DNA from: Sphingomonas sp. AR_OL41
Lineage (GTDB): Bacteria; Pseudomonadota; Alphaproteobacteria; Sphingomonadales; Sphingomonadaceae
Direction of reading: 5' to 3'
DNA length: 64,000 nt
Assembly: GCF_029911635.1 (NCBI RefSeq)
Contig: NZ_JARYTI010000013.1
Location: 57,711-121,710 of the forward strand
Positions 23,979-32,499 of this stretch are shown piece by piece. The stretch's first letter is position 1; every line of letters starts with the position of its first letter. The notes under the pieces are model-generated. The model worked only from the letters and a program-made list of their open reading frames with translations, was not told where the DNA came from and did no database searches. Made by a program: the position numbers and the translations under genes.

Positions 23979-25355
23979 CTATGCGCCTCTCGCTGACTTC
24001 AGAAAGCGTGTTGGATTAGCTACGACAAAGGCGCGTGGAGCCGCCCCGTATCTTGCTTGCATCTGTGATTTCGCAACTTCCTTTAGCTCGTCACTTTCGA
24101 GCAGCGATTTTAGAGCGCGATTAAGTGCGTTGGTCGCGCCGATGCGGTCGTTGCGAAATGTCGCCAGCTTAATCAGCCGCCGCGAAAGATATGTCCCGGT
24201 GACGACGCCATCGCGGTGCATTTCATCGGTAAAGCCGCCATATCGTTCAACACGGTCAAGGGGCTGGGTGGCGTAGGCGCCGATGGCCTTGAGCAATTCG
24301 TTTTGTTGCTTCACCTCGTCGCCGGCTACCTCGCCAACCTCGTCATTCTCAAACTTGCTCAGCATGGCTTCAGTTTGTGAGACGATGAGATTTGTTGCCC
24401 ACATCGTCTCTGTGATCGTCACAATGGGCGCGAGTGGATTAATGCCAACGGCGGCTAGGCTGGCGAGCTTCAGGGCTTTCAGGTGCGCCCGGTTCCAAAG
24501 CTCGCGGTGCGTTTCTGAAGTGTGGGCATTTATCCTGTCGGTGACCCATTGGCCGAACTCGCGGAATGTCGCTTTTGCACTGTCATCGGCCTGAATGACA
24601 TGGACGTTGCCTTGATGCGCCAGCGTCAGGCAATAGCCGCAAAGGTCGGCCAGGCGTTGGGTTAACGCCGCGTCGGGAACGGCTAGGCCAGCGGTTTCAT
24701 TTAATGGGGCGCGGCCTCCCCTGGCTTCAATCACCATGAAGCGGGGCAGCAATCCGCTTAGGATCATGCCTTCGCTCATTGCTTCATAGACGACGCCGGG
24801 AACGCTCTCCCCTAGCAGCGTCAACGCGGGGCTTAGGATGACGCCGGTTTGCTTATCGCGTTCGCTGTAGGCCATCGGATCAACGACGCTGCCGGCGCCG
24901 CTTTTGCCGAACAGGTCTAGCAACGTCGCCTTCAACGCTTCGTCATTCGGGTTGGCTTTGGGAGACGAAATCGCCTTTAGCTTATAGCCGAACTCGCCAA
25001 TTACACTGACGATGGACGGGCGCTTATCGAGCCATTTTAACAGGCCAGCCGACGACACTAGCGCGGGGCCTTTGAAGTCGGCCGCTGCCGGGACCGATGC
25101 CGAAACCGCAGCGAACAGCTTGGATATGCCAGTGGCGGCGGCTTCCTTCCCCATGCCGGTTGATGCCAACAAGAGAATATATTGGTTTAGGCCAGCGCCA
25201 GTGTAAGTGTTGTAAGCTTTACCGCAAACGCCAGCCATAAAGGCAATTGAGCCGGCAAGTGCAATTTCGCAATTCGGATGCGGTGCGGCGTCAAATATGA
25301 AGCCGGCAACGTCGCCCAATAATCCGCTAGGTCGTAGCGACGAATCATCTGACAT
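23979..25355 (-). CDS. DUF3987-like replication ATPase/helicase, copy 2
   Basis: Identical to the product of 17206-18582, including the ASTGMGKE loop. Two origins and two ATPase genes in tandem would make the array unstable if replication starts while it is integrated. Confidence 0.72.
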   Translation of the reverse strand: MSDDSSLRPSGLLGDVAGFIFDAAPHPNCEIALAGSIAFMAGVCGKAYNTYTGAGLNQYILLLASTGMGKEAAATGISKLFAAVSASVPAAADFKGPALVSSAGLLKWLDKRPSIVSVIGEFGYKLKAISSPKANPNDEALKATLLDLFGKSGAGSVVDPMAYSERDKQTGVILSPALTLLGESVPGVVYEAMSEGMILSGLLPRFMVIEARGGRAPLNETAGLAVPDAALTQRLADLCGYCLTLAHQGNVHVIQADDSAKATFREFGQWVTDRINAHTSETHRELWNRAHLKALKLASLAAVGINPLAPIVTITETMWATNLIVSQTEAMLSKFENDEVGEVAGDEVKQQNELLKAIGAYATQPLDRVERYGGFTDEMHRDGVVTGTYLSRRLIKLATFRNDRIGATNALNRALKSLLESDELKEVAKSQMQARYGAAPRAFVVANPTRFLKSARGA

Positions 25356-25362
25356 ATCCGGC

Positions 25363-25581
25363 TTAAGCGGCTTGAGCGGCGCGAGCTTCGATCCACTCGC
25401 GAACTTTTCCAACTTCCCAAGCTGTGACACGAGGCGAAAGTTTAACTGGTGCAGGAAAGCTGCCGTCTTTTACCTTGCGCCATAATGTGGCGTTGCTAAA
25501 GGGAACAATGGCTGGTATAAGTTGCGCCTGGCGTATAAAGCCAACATCAGGCAATGAAGTTGATAGCATACTGTGAGACAT
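25363..25581 (-). CDS. AlpA-family excisionase/regulator, copy 2
   Basis: Identical to the product of 18590-18808. It lies about 215 nt from the 3' end of tRNA-Ser; the gap from 25582 holds its promoter region and DR4 but no other gene. Confidence 0.85.
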   Translation of the reverse strand: MSHSMLSTSLPDVGFIRQAQLIPAIVPFSNATLWRKVKDGSFPAPVKLSPRVTAWEVGKVREWIEARAAQAA

Positions 25582-25731
25582 GAGAACGTATCCTTCAGAC
25601 GGAGCGTTCTATACTACATCAGTATTGATAGGACATGCAATGTCTCCGCGTCGCAAAAGGGCGCGTGGCTGAAATTATTTTTAGAGCGCCGTGCGGCGCG
25701 GAATTACCGCTAGATCAGCCGCAAACCGAAT

Positions 25732-25752
25732 GATGGGTAGGGCGATGGGCCG
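25732..25752. repeat. GATGGG direct repeat DR4, copy 2
   Basis: Same pair as at 18959, ending 43 nt before the attR core at 25796. Confidence 0.65.
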
Positions 25753-25794
25753 GCTGCCCGAAGTGCCATAAAATCTAATGATTTCAATGGCAAA

Positions 25795-25808
25795 TGGCGG
25801 AGCGGGAG
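25795..25808. repeat. attR core within tRNA-Ser 3' end
   Basis: TGGCGGAGCGGGAG, the third copy of the 14-bp repeat, here continuing into GGATTCGAA of the tRNA T-arm instead of TCCGCC. The bacterial site therefore lacks the symmetrical right arm that attP has. Confidence 0.85.
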
Positions 25809-25885
25809 GGATTCGAACCCTCGATACGCTTTTGGCGTATACTCACTTTCCAGGCGAGCGCCTTCGACCACTCGGCCACCGCTCC
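25795..25885 (-). tRNA. tRNA-Ser(GGA)
   Basis: The 91-nt gene on the minus strand starts GGAGCGGTGGCCGAGTGG and ends CCGCTCC-G-CCA, so the acceptor stem GGAGCGG/CCGCTCC pairs perfectly and CCA is encoded. The anticodon loop reads CTGGAAA (anticodon GGA). A long variable arm (GTATACGCC...GCGTATC) and the T-arm GGTTCGAATCC confirm a class II serine tRNA. The last 14 nt form the att core, and integration of the elements left the gene intact. It now has element DR4 and right-end sequence downstream instead of its native terminator. Confidence 0.97.
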
Positions 25886-25983
25886 GCATGTCCTGGACGG
25901 AAGCGTGGCCCTAGAGCGTGTATCGGCGGCACGCAAGCATCGCGCGATTGCGTATAGCGCGGCGGGCATGCCACAAGCGTCGC

Positions 25984-26847
25984 ATGATGCTCTCGCTCCT
26001 CGCCATGCTCGCCGCCGCCCAGGCCGCGCCCGCCACGTCCCCGGCCGCGGCGCTACCCTCGGATCCCGCCGCTGGCGACTGGAAGCCGATCCCCGACGAT
26101 GAACTGCTGGTCATGACGCTGGCCGGCAACCGCACCGTCGTGATCCGTCTCGCGCCGAGCCATGCGCCTCAACATGTCGCCAATGTCCGGCGGCTGGCGC
26201 AGGCGAAGTGGTGGGACGGCGAAAGCGTCTACCGCGTCCAGGAAGGCTGGGTCGCGCAATGGGGCGACGCCTCCGAAAAGAAGCCGTTGCCCGGCAATGT
26301 CGTCAAGGTGCCGGCCGCCGAATATGATATCGTGTCGTTCGCGCCCGCCCAGCGCCTGGCACGCGCCGATGCCTATTCGAGCGCCGCCGGCATCACCGCC
26401 GATGGCTGGCCCGTCGCGACCGACGGGGCGGCAGCGTGGATCCCGCATTGCTACGGCACGGTCGGTGTGGCGCGCGACTCCTCGCCCGACACCGGCAGCG
26501 GATCGGAGCTGTTCACGCCGATCGGCCAGGCCGCGCGCCGGCTCGATCGCAACTATACGATCGTCGGGCGGGTCATCGAGGGCATGCAATATCTCGCGGC
26601 GTTGCCGCGCAGCGACGCTCCGCTCGGTGTCTATGCCACGCCGCGCGAGCGGACGCCGATCGTCTCGGTGCGCCTGGCGAGTGACTTGCCGTCGACGCAG
26701 CGACCGCATTTCGTTTATCGTTCGGCCGACAATGTCCGCTTCGCCGCGATGCTCGACCTGCGACTCCATCCCAAGGGTATGGTTGCGCTCGGCGGGATCG
26801 ATGTGTGCGACGTGCCGCTAGCGGTGCGGCGCGTCGGCGCGAACTAG
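25984..26847 (+). CDS. peptidylprolyl isomerase, cyclophilin type, exported
   Basis: A 287-residue protein with an N-terminal signal peptide (LLAMLAAAQAAPATSPAAA). The cyclophilin-like beta barrel covers about residues 40-230 (MTLAGNRTVVIRLAPSHAPQHVANVRRLAQAKWWDGESVYRV, then GSELFTPIGQAARRLDRNYTIVGRVIEGMQYL). Catalyses cis-trans prolyl isomerisation, probably in the periplasm. It is longer and more diverged than E. coli PpiA, and the usual FHRV segment is replaced by VYRV. ATG codons at 25984 and 25987 are both possible. Confidence 0.85.
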   Translation: MMLSLLAMLAAAQAAPATSPAAALPSDPAAGDWKPIPDDELLVMTLAGNRTVVIRLAPSHAPQHVANVRRLAQAKWWDGESVYRVQEGWVAQWGDASEKKPLPGNVVKVPAAEYDIVSFAPAQRLARADAYSSAAGITADGWPVATDGAAAWIPHCYGTVGVARDSSPDTGSGSELFTPIGQAARRLDRNYTIVGRVIEGMQYLAALPRSDAPLGVYATPRERTPIVSVRLASDLPSTQRPHFVYRSADNVRFAAMLDLRLHPKGMVALGGIDVCDVPLAVRRVGAN

Positions 26848-26863
26848 CGAAAGCACTCCCGGC

Positions 26864-26891
26864 CGCATCGCAGGTCGCGATCCGCGATGCG
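26864..26891. terminator. hairpin between convergent genes
   Basis: CGCATCGC and GCGATGCG form an 8-bp stem with a 12-nt loop between the cyclophilin gene (plus) and the Mla lipoprotein gene (minus). No clear T run; a shared terminator is likely from position. Confidence 0.4.
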
Positions 26892-26904
26892 TTGCGAATG
26901 GTAG

Positions 26905-27513
26905 TTACTTGCCGACCCAGTCGGCGACCTCGCCGGCTACCTGGTTTGCCGCCTGGTTAAGTGCGATCCCGACATTGGCGGCGTCGACCTTGGCCATCGG
27001 TGTCGTCGCCATGAAGCGGCGCTTTTCGAAGACGTGACGATCATTGCGCACCAGCGACGCGTCGAACACCACCACGGCCTGGTGAGTGCCGGCATCCACC
27101 CCGAACTGGCGCAATTCACCGGTCAAGCGTGCGCCCGGATCGGCAAAGGACTGCGCGGTCGAGAGCACGACACGGCCGGTCTTCGCCGCGATCGTGTCAG
27201 ACATCAGGCGCGCAAACAGCCGCGCCGGCGGTTCAACCCATTGTGCGTCCTTGACATAGGCGATCGCGGTTTCGTTTTCCGCGACGGGCACGCGCTGCGT
27301 CGCCAGCGCGCCGCCCACCGCCGGGACGGTGATCGTGATGGTCGGGCTGGACGCGGAAGACTGCGTCTGGCCGGCGGGCAAGGCCGTGGCGGAGGTGAGC
27401 GTCAGCAACGATGGCGGCGGCTTGGCGCCAAAGCTGATACAGGCCGACAGCGGCACGAGCGCGGCCAGCGCCAGCGCGGTCTTGAGTGGGGCAGGGCGCA
27501 TCATGGTCCTCAC
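26905..27513 (-). CDS. ABC transport auxiliary lipoprotein (PqiC-like)
   Basis: A 202-residue outer-membrane-type lipoprotein with the lipobox LVPLSACIS and an ABC_trans_aux (DUF330) domain (ITITVPAVGGALATQRVPV, then IAYVKDAQWVEPPARLFARLMSDTIAAKTGRVVLS). Proteins of this family sit with MCE/MlaD systems and are thought to anchor the lipid path at the outer membrane. The start overlaps the MlaD stop by 4 nt. It is the last gene of the four-gene minus-strand lipid transport operon. Confidence 0.85.
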   Translation of the reverse strand: MRTMMRPAPLKTALALAALVPLSACISFGAKPPPSLLTLTSATALPAGQTQSSASSPTITITVPAVGGALATQRVPVAENETAIAYVKDAQWVEPPARLFARLMSDTIAAKTGRVVLSTAQSFADPGARLTGELRQFGVDAGTHQAVVVFDASLVRNDRHVFEKRRFMATTPMAKVDAANVGIALNQAANQVAGEVADWVGK

Positions 27514-28475
27514 TTGCTGGGCTTGTAATCAGGCAGGCGCGGCGCGCCGATGATCGAACCGGCACCCTGCTGGTCGATCTTCTCGGCCACCGTGCTGAGC
27601 GCCTGGGTCATCTGGCGCAGGTCGTGCACCAGCTGGCCGACCTCGGGCATGGTATCCCTGGAGAAGGCCTGGACGCCGGGTCGCGCGTCGTTGAGCGTGG
27701 CGTTGAGCGTTTCCGCGCTGGTCCGCGCCGATTTGATCGCCGCGTTGAGATTGGCCATCGCCGGCCGCACATCGTCGGTCAGCACGCCGTCGGCGGTCTG
27801 GGCTAGTTTGCCGATCTGCTCGGCAGCGAGCCCTGCCTTCTGGATCGCCTGGCGCGTCTCGGCCAAGGTCGCGGCGATTTCGGGGCCGCGATCGGCCAGC
27901 GCCTTGGTCAGCCGGTTGGTGTTGTTGAGGATGCCGGTGATCGATGCCTGATTCTTGTCGTTGAGCACCTCGGTCAACCGCTCGGTCAACGTCGAAATGC
28001 GCTCGAGCAGCTTCGGCGCCGAGCTGAGCAACGCGCCCAGGCCGCCGGCGCGTGGCGGGATCACCGGCACGCCGAACGGGCAGCTGTTCTTGGGGTTGTC
28101 CGCCGGGCAGCTGAGCGGTGCGGCGCCCTTGACCGCACCGTCGAGCTGGATCGTGCTCGTGCCGGTGAAACTCCCCTGCATCGTCGCGGTGGTGCCTTCC
28201 AGCACCGGGGTTTCCTCCCTGACCGTGATCCGTACGCGGACGAATTGCGGGTCGTCCTTGAACAGCGCGATCTGCTTGACCTGCCCCGAGGGAACTCCCG
28301 AGAAGGTTACCGCCGATCCTGTGGCGAGGCCGTCGACCGACTGTTTGAAGAAGATGTCATACTCCTTCTCGTCGGTCGCACCGAAGCGCGTGATCCAGAC
28401 GAGAAACAGCGCCAGCACGGCGAGCAGGATCAATACCACGCTGCCGACAAGGACATGGTTGGAACGGGTTTCCAT
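27510..28475 (-). CDS. mlaD: MlaD family (MCE domain) lipid-binding protein
   Basis: A 321-residue inner-membrane-anchored periplasmic protein. One N-terminal helix (NHVLVGSVVLILLAVLALFLVWI) is followed by the MCE domain (EYDIFFKQSVDGLATGSAVTFSGVPSGQVKQIALF). A long helical C-terminal part with heptad repeats extends to the end. It forms hexameric rings that carry phospholipid between membranes. The start overlaps the stop of the ATPase gene by one base, so translation is coupled. Confidence 0.92.
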   Translation of the reverse strand: METRSNHVLVGSVVLILLAVLALFLVWITRFGATDEKEYDIFFKQSVDGLATGSAVTFSGVPSGQVKQIALFKDDPQFVRVRITVREETPVLEGTTATMQGSFTGTSTIQLDGAVKGAAPLSCPADNPKNSCPFGVPVIPPRAGGLGALLSSAPKLLERISTLTERLTEVLNDKNQASITGILNNTNRLTKALADRGPEIAATLAETRQAIQKAGLAAEQIGKLAQTADGVLTDDVRPAMANLNAAIKSARTSAETLNATLNDARPGVQAFSRDTMPEVGQLVHDLRQMTQALSTVAEKIDQQGAGSIIGAPRLPDYKPSK

Positions 28476-29290
28476 CAGTCGCTAGCCCCTGCCAGTTTCG
28501 CCTCGGCCCGGTCGAGCGTGGCGATCGCCGCGCGTCCGCGCGGTCCCTTGAAATATTCCTCGATCCACGGATGGTCGAGCGCGATCAATTCGTCGATCGT
28601 GCCGACCGCGATCACCTTTTTGTCGGCGATCACCGCGACACGGTCACAGATCGCGTACAGGCTGTCGAGATCGTGCGTGATCAGGAAGACCGTCAGCCCG
28701 AGCGTCTTCTGCAAGGATTTGGTGAGTTCGTCGAACGCCGCCGCACCGATCGGGTCGAGCCCGGCGGTCGGTTCGTCGAGGAACAACAGTTCCGGGTCGA
28801 GCGCGAGCGCGCGGGCGAGGCCGGCGCGCTTGCGCATGCCGCCCGATAGTTCGGCCGGGTATTTCGGCCCCGCCTCGGGCGCCAGGCCCGTCATGACGAC
28901 CTTGTAGGCGGCAATCTCGTCGAGCAGCGCGCGGTCGAGATGCGGATAGAATTCCTGCAGCGGTACCTGGGTGTTCTCGGCCACGGTGAGCGTCGAGAAC
29001 AGCGCGCCTCCTTGAAACAGCACGCCCCAGCGGCGCCGGATATCGTCGGACGCGGGGGTGCTGTCGCCCAGCATCGATTCGCCGAACACCTCGACCTCGC
29101 CCTGATCGGGGGTCTGCAGCCCGATGATCGAGCGCATCAGCACCGACTTGCCGGTGCCCGATCCGCCGACCACCCCGATGATTTCGCCGCGCCTGACGTC
29201 GAGATCGAGGCCCTCATGGACGACCTGGTCGCCAAAGCTGTTGCGCAGCCCGCGCACCCTGATGACGATGTCGTTCTTGTCGCCGCGCAT
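28475..29290 (-). CDS. mlaF: MlaF family ABC transporter ATPase
   Basis: A 271-residue nucleotide-binding subunit with Walker A GGSGTGKS, signature LSGGMRKRAGLARALALDPELLFLDEPTAGLDPIGA (Walker B followed by the D-loop) and an H-loop ITHDLDS. The start ATG at 29290 gives MRGDKNDIVIRVRGL; longer frames upstream belong to other reading frames. It powers lipid movement through MlaE and lies 2 nt after its stop. The C-terminus (HPWIEEYFKGPRGRAA) is typical of MlaF. Confidence 0.93.
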   Translation of the reverse strand: MRGDKNDIVIRVRGLRNSFGDQVVHEGLDLDVRRGEIIGVVGGSGTGKSVLMRSIIGLQTPDQGEVEVFGESMLGDSTPASDDIRRRWGVLFQGGALFSTLTVAENTQVPLQEFYPHLDRALLDEIAAYKVVMTGLAPEAGPKYPAELSGGMRKRAGLARALALDPELLFLDEPTAGLDPIGAAAFDELTKSLQKTLGLTVFLITHDLDSLYAICDRVAVIADKKVIAVGTIDELIALDHPWIEEYFKGPRGRAAIATLDRAEAKLAGASD

Positions 29291-29292
29291 GC

Positions 29293-30405
29293 TCACTTCC
29301 ACCCGATATGGGTGAAGAACACCGCGAAGAACGCGTCGACCACGATCACCAGAAAAATCGCCTGGACCACCGCTGCGGTGGTGCGCGTGCCGACCTGTTC
29401 GGCGTCGCCCTCGACCTGCATGCCCTGGAAACAGCCGGCGATCGCGATGATCGCGCCGAACACCGGCGCCTTGATCAGCCCGATCCAGACATCGGTCAGC
29501 GGCACGACTTCGCGGATGCGCTGGACATAGGTGATCGGCGGAATATCGAGGACCGCCCAGCACATCAGCCCGCCACCGATGATCGAGACCAGCGAGGCAT
29601 AGAAGCCGAGCAGTGGCATCATCACCACGGCAGCGATGACGCGCGGCAGTACCAGCGCCTCCATCGGCGAGACACCGATCGTGCGCATCGCATCGACTTC
29701 CTCGGTCAGTTTCATCGTGCCGAGTTGTGCGGCAAAAGCGGAGCCCGAACGCCCCGCGACCATGATCGCCGTCATCAGCACGCCGAGCTCGCGCATCGTG
29801 ATGCGGCCGACGAGATTGATCGTCAGCACCTGCGCGCCGAATTGCTCGAGCTGGACCGAGCCCTGCTGCGCGATAACGATGCCGATCAGAAAGCTCATCA
29901 GGCCGATGATGCCGAGCGCGGTGACACCGACGACCTCGAAACGCCGTACGGTCGCATTGAAACGGAAGCGCGACGGGTGGCGCACGACATTGCCAAAGGC
30001 CAGCGTCGTCGCGCCGAGAAAGGCGAGCAGTCCGAGCATCGTGCGCAGCGCGGTGACGGTTGCCTCGCCGATCTCCCCGACGATGCGTTCGATGCTGCCG
30101 ATATGCGCCGGGCGCATCGCGACCGGCTGGTCGGCCTGCTCGACTTGCGACAGCAAATGCTCGCCGTCGTGATCCAGACCCTCGATCGCCGCGCCCTTTT
30201 CTGCGGCGAAACGGTGGATGATCCACGCGCCGATCGTGTCGATATGCGCCACGTCGCTGAGATCGATTCGGGCGACCGCACCGTCAAAAGCGCGCAGCCG
30301 GTCGGGCAGGTCGCCGAGCCGCGCCAGGGCGAGAACGCCATGGAATCGCAGCACGTCACCGCCGGTGGCGCGCTCTAGCGTAAAGTCGGCGGCTTCGGTC
30401 ATCAT
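29293..30405 (-). CDS. mlaE: MlaE permease with fused N-terminal STAS (MlaB-like) domain
   Basis: A 370-residue protein, about 110 residues longer than E. coli MlaE. Residues 1-100 form a STAS domain (LRFHGVLALARLGDLPDRL, then ARIDLSDVAHIDTIGAWIIHRFA), the fold of MlaB. The rest is the MlaE permease (GVTALGIIGLMSFLIGIVIAQQG, then ELGVLMTAIMVAGRSGSAFAAQLGTMKLTEEVDAM). In E. coli MlaB is separate and binds the ATPase; here it is tethered to the permease. First gene of the operon. Confidence 0.9.
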   Translation of the reverse strand: MMTEAADFTLERATGGDVLRFHGVLALARLGDLPDRLRAFDGAVARIDLSDVAHIDTIGAWIIHRFAAEKGAAIEGLDHDGEHLLSQVEQADQPVAMRPAHIGSIERIVGEIGEATVTALRTMLGLLAFLGATTLAFGNVVRHPSRFRFNATVRRFEVVGVTALGIIGLMSFLIGIVIAQQGSVQLEQFGAQVLTINLVGRITMRELGVLMTAIMVAGRSGSAFAAQLGTMKLTEEVDAMRTIGVSPMEALVLPRVIAAVVMMPLLGFYASLVSIIGGGLMCWAVLDIPPITYVQRIREVVPLTDVWIGLIKAPVFGAIIAIAGCFQGMQVEGDAEQVGTRTTAAVVQAIFLVIVVDAFFAVFFTHIGWK

Positions 30406-30464
30406 TGCCGACCTTGATGCAAAGCCGCTGGATCGGCAAGCATGAGCATGCGTAAGGTCGTGCG

Positions 30465-31139
30465 ATGCAGCATCTCGCCATCTACGACATGGACCGGACC
30501 ATCACCCACGCGCCGACCTGGACCGCGTTTCTCGTCGCCACCGCGCGTGGTCGCGCACCGTGGCGGCTCGCTCTGTTCCCGCTCGCCGGCGTTGCGACCG
30601 GCGCCTATGCCGCCAAGCTGATCGATCGCGGTCGCTTGAAGCAATGGACGCAGCGCCTGATTCTCGGCGGCAAGCTGCACGCCGACGCGGCGCACAAGGC
30701 GGCGGCGCGCTTTGCCGATCAGGTCGTTGCCTCGGGTGTCTTCACTGGCGCGCGGACGCAGATCGCAGCCGACAAGGCCGATGGGCGCCGGCTGGTCATG
30801 GCAACCGCATCGTACGGCTTTTATGCGGTGGCGATCGCCGAGCGGCTTGGTTTCGATGATGTCATCGCGACCGGAGTGCGCAAGGATGTTCATGGCAGGC
30901 TGCTCGCGCATATCGAGGGCGAGAATTGCTACGGCCCCGCCAAGCTTCGGATGATCGAGGCATGGATGGCGCGCGAGGGGCTGGTGCGCGACCAGGTGCA
31001 TGTGCGCTTCTATTCGGATCATGTCTCCGACGCGCCGACCTTTGTCTGGGCGGACGAGGCGGTCGCGGTCAATGCCCATGGCCCGTTGCGCACGCTTGCG
31101 CGGGCCAAGGGCTGGCGGATCGAAGACTGGGCTCGCTGA
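30465..31139 (+). CDS. HAD-IB family phosphatase (SerB/phosphoserine-phosphatase-like)
   Basis: A 224-residue HAD hydrolase. Motif I is YDMDRTITHAPTW, with the nucleophile Asp two residues before the acid/base Asp. Motif II is MATASYGFYA, and motif IV is YSDHVSDAPTFVWADEAVAVN. The HAD-IB subgroup covers phosphoserine phosphatase, phospholipid-pathway and similar enzymes. It is divergent from the Mla operon, which allows but does not prove a lipid-phosphate substrate. Confidence 0.85.
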   Translation: MQHLAIYDMDRTITHAPTWTAFLVATARGRAPWRLALFPLAGVATGAYAAKLIDRGRLKQWTQRLILGGKLHADAAHKAAARFADQVVASGVFTGARTQIAADKADGRRLVMATASYGFYAVAIAERLGFDDVIATGVRKDVHGRLLAHIEGENCYGPAKLRMIEAWMAREGLVRDQVHVRFYSDHVSDAPTFVWADEAVAVNAHGPLRTLARAKGWRIEDWAR

Positions 31140-31155
31140 TCGTTGCATTCCGCGG

Positions 31156-32421
31156 TCAAAGCGACACGTCGATCGCGTGGATCGCCAGCCCGACCAGCCC
31201 GCCGACGATCGTGCCGTTGACGCGGATATATTGCAGGTCGCGCCCGACGGCGTTTTCCAGTCGCCGCGTGATCGTGTCGGCGTCCCAACCGCGCACCGTT
31301 TCCGAAACCAGCCGGACGATCCCGTCGCCATAATCGGCCGCCATGCCGACTACCGCGCGGCGCACGAACCGGTTGATCGTCTCGCCGAGCAACGGGTCCT
31401 TCTGCAGTGTCTCGCCAAGCTGGTTGAGTGCCTCGCCGAACTGCCCAGCCAGCGCTGCATCCGGGTCGCGCGCCATGCGCAGCATCGCCGCGCGCGCCTG
31501 TTCCCATACGCCGTCGAGCCAGCGCTGCATCGCCGGGTTGTCGATGATCTCGGCTTTCACCCGCCCGACCCGCGCTTGCATCATGGGGTCGTACTGCAGG
31601 TCGTGCGCCAGCGTGCTCAGCCCTTCCTCGGCCTTTTCGCGCAAAGGGTGGGCGGGGTCGTGCGTCATGTCGGCCAGCAGATTGTCGAGTCCGTCGATGA
31701 TCTTGTTGGCCAGCGTCTCGTCGAGCCCGGTCCAGCGCATCACGGATCCGGCGCGCTCGTGCACCATCGCGCGGATCAGATGATCGTTGGCGGCGAGGAT
31801 CTTCGCCGCCCAGCGGATGATGCCGTCGAGCAGCGGCATGTGCCGGCCTTCGGCCATCGCAGCGCCGAGCGCCTGGCCGATCAGCGGCGCCAGGTCCAGC
31901 GCACGCAGCCGCTGGCCCATCGCGCCGCGGACCATCCCGCCAAGGCGCTTCTGGTCGAGCGAGGCGAGAATATCGGCCGCGAGGCGCGACGCGCCGACGC
32001 GCAGCCGGCCTTGCCCGCCGCCCGGCCCGGCGAGCCAGCGCCCCGCCGCGCCCGCGACATCGACGCCGCGCATGCGTCGCGCAACGACGGCGGGAATGAG
32101 GAAATTGTCGCGCAGGAACGCCGCCAGCGTCGTGCCGATGCGATCCTTGTTGCGCGGGATGATCGCGGTATGCGGGATCGGCAGGCCGAGCGGATGGCGG
32201 AACAGGGCTGTGACGGCAAACCAGTCGGCCAGCCCGCCGACCATCGCCGCCTCGGCAAAGGCGCGGATGAAGCCGAACGCCGGGTGTCGGTCGGCCAGCG
32301 CGCGCGTCACCAGATAGGTCGCCGCCATCGCGACGAGCAAACCCGTCGCCACCCAGCGCATACGCTGCAAGCCCGACGGCGGAGCCTCGGCGGCGACAAT
32401 GGGGCGGCGAAACAGATTCAT
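31156..32421 (-). CDS. DUF445 family membrane-associated protein
   Basis: A 421-residue protein. Near the N-terminus is a hydrophobic segment (RWVATGLLVAMAATYLVTRAL) and the conserved AFAEAAMVGGLADWFAVTALFRHPLGLPIPHTAIIPRNKDRIG block that defines DUF445. A long helical region follows, and the C-terminus ends in another hydrophobic stretch (VNGTIVGGLVGLAIHAI). Function of the family is not established. The ATG at 32421 was chosen over an upstream frame extension to 32469 that lacks the conserved start. Confidence 0.87.
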   Translation of the reverse strand: MNLFRRPIVAAEAPPSGLQRMRWVATGLLVAMAATYLVTRALADRHPAFGFIRAFAEAAMVGGLADWFAVTALFRHPLGLPIPHTAIIPRNKDRIGTTLAAFLRDNFLIPAVVARRMRGVDVAGAAGRWLAGPGGGQGRLRVGASRLAADILASLDQKRLGGMVRGAMGQRLRALDLAPLIGQALGAAMAEGRHMPLLDGIIRWAAKILAANDHLIRAMVHERAGSVMRWTGLDETLANKIIDGLDNLLADMTHDPAHPLREKAEEGLSTLAHDLQYDPMMQARVGRVKAEIIDNPAMQRWLDGVWEQARAAMLRMARDPDAALAGQFGEALNQLGETLQKDPLLGETINRFVRRAVVGMAADYGDGIVRLVSETVRGWDADTITRRLENAVGRDLQYIRVNGTIVGGLVGLAIHAIDVSL

Positions 32422-32499
32422 TACGACGACAATCCCTGAAAACGGGGATTGTTCAAGCTTTCGTCGCACCCACTGCCACTTTGTGCTCCAGGTTCAAGC

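Larger units (their letters stand above)
19022..25794. mobile_element. tRNA-Ser integrative element, copy 2 (6,773 bp)
   Basis: A second full copy at an offset of exactly 6,773 bp. All encoded proteins are identical to copy 1 and I saw no base difference in the lines compared. It lies between the central core and the tRNA gene, so its right end is the true attR. Identity over the whole unit means the duplication is very recent, kept homogeneous by recombination, or an assembly effect of a circular form. Confidence 0.9.

Noticed and set aside
12249..25794. CRISPR array, because of large-scale repetition
   Set aside because: The repeat is one 6.8-kb coding unit present twice, plus a few short dispersed repeats; there are no regularly spaced short repeats with unique spacers and no cas genes.
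12249..25794. Complete prophage or conjugative element
   Set aside because: No capsid, portal, terminase, tail, lysis, relaxase, coupling protein or type IV secretion gene is present.
29308..30378. 356-codon plus-strand frame opposite mlaE
   Set aside because: Shadow frame; the minus strand has the MlaE permease with all family signatures and tight operon spacing.
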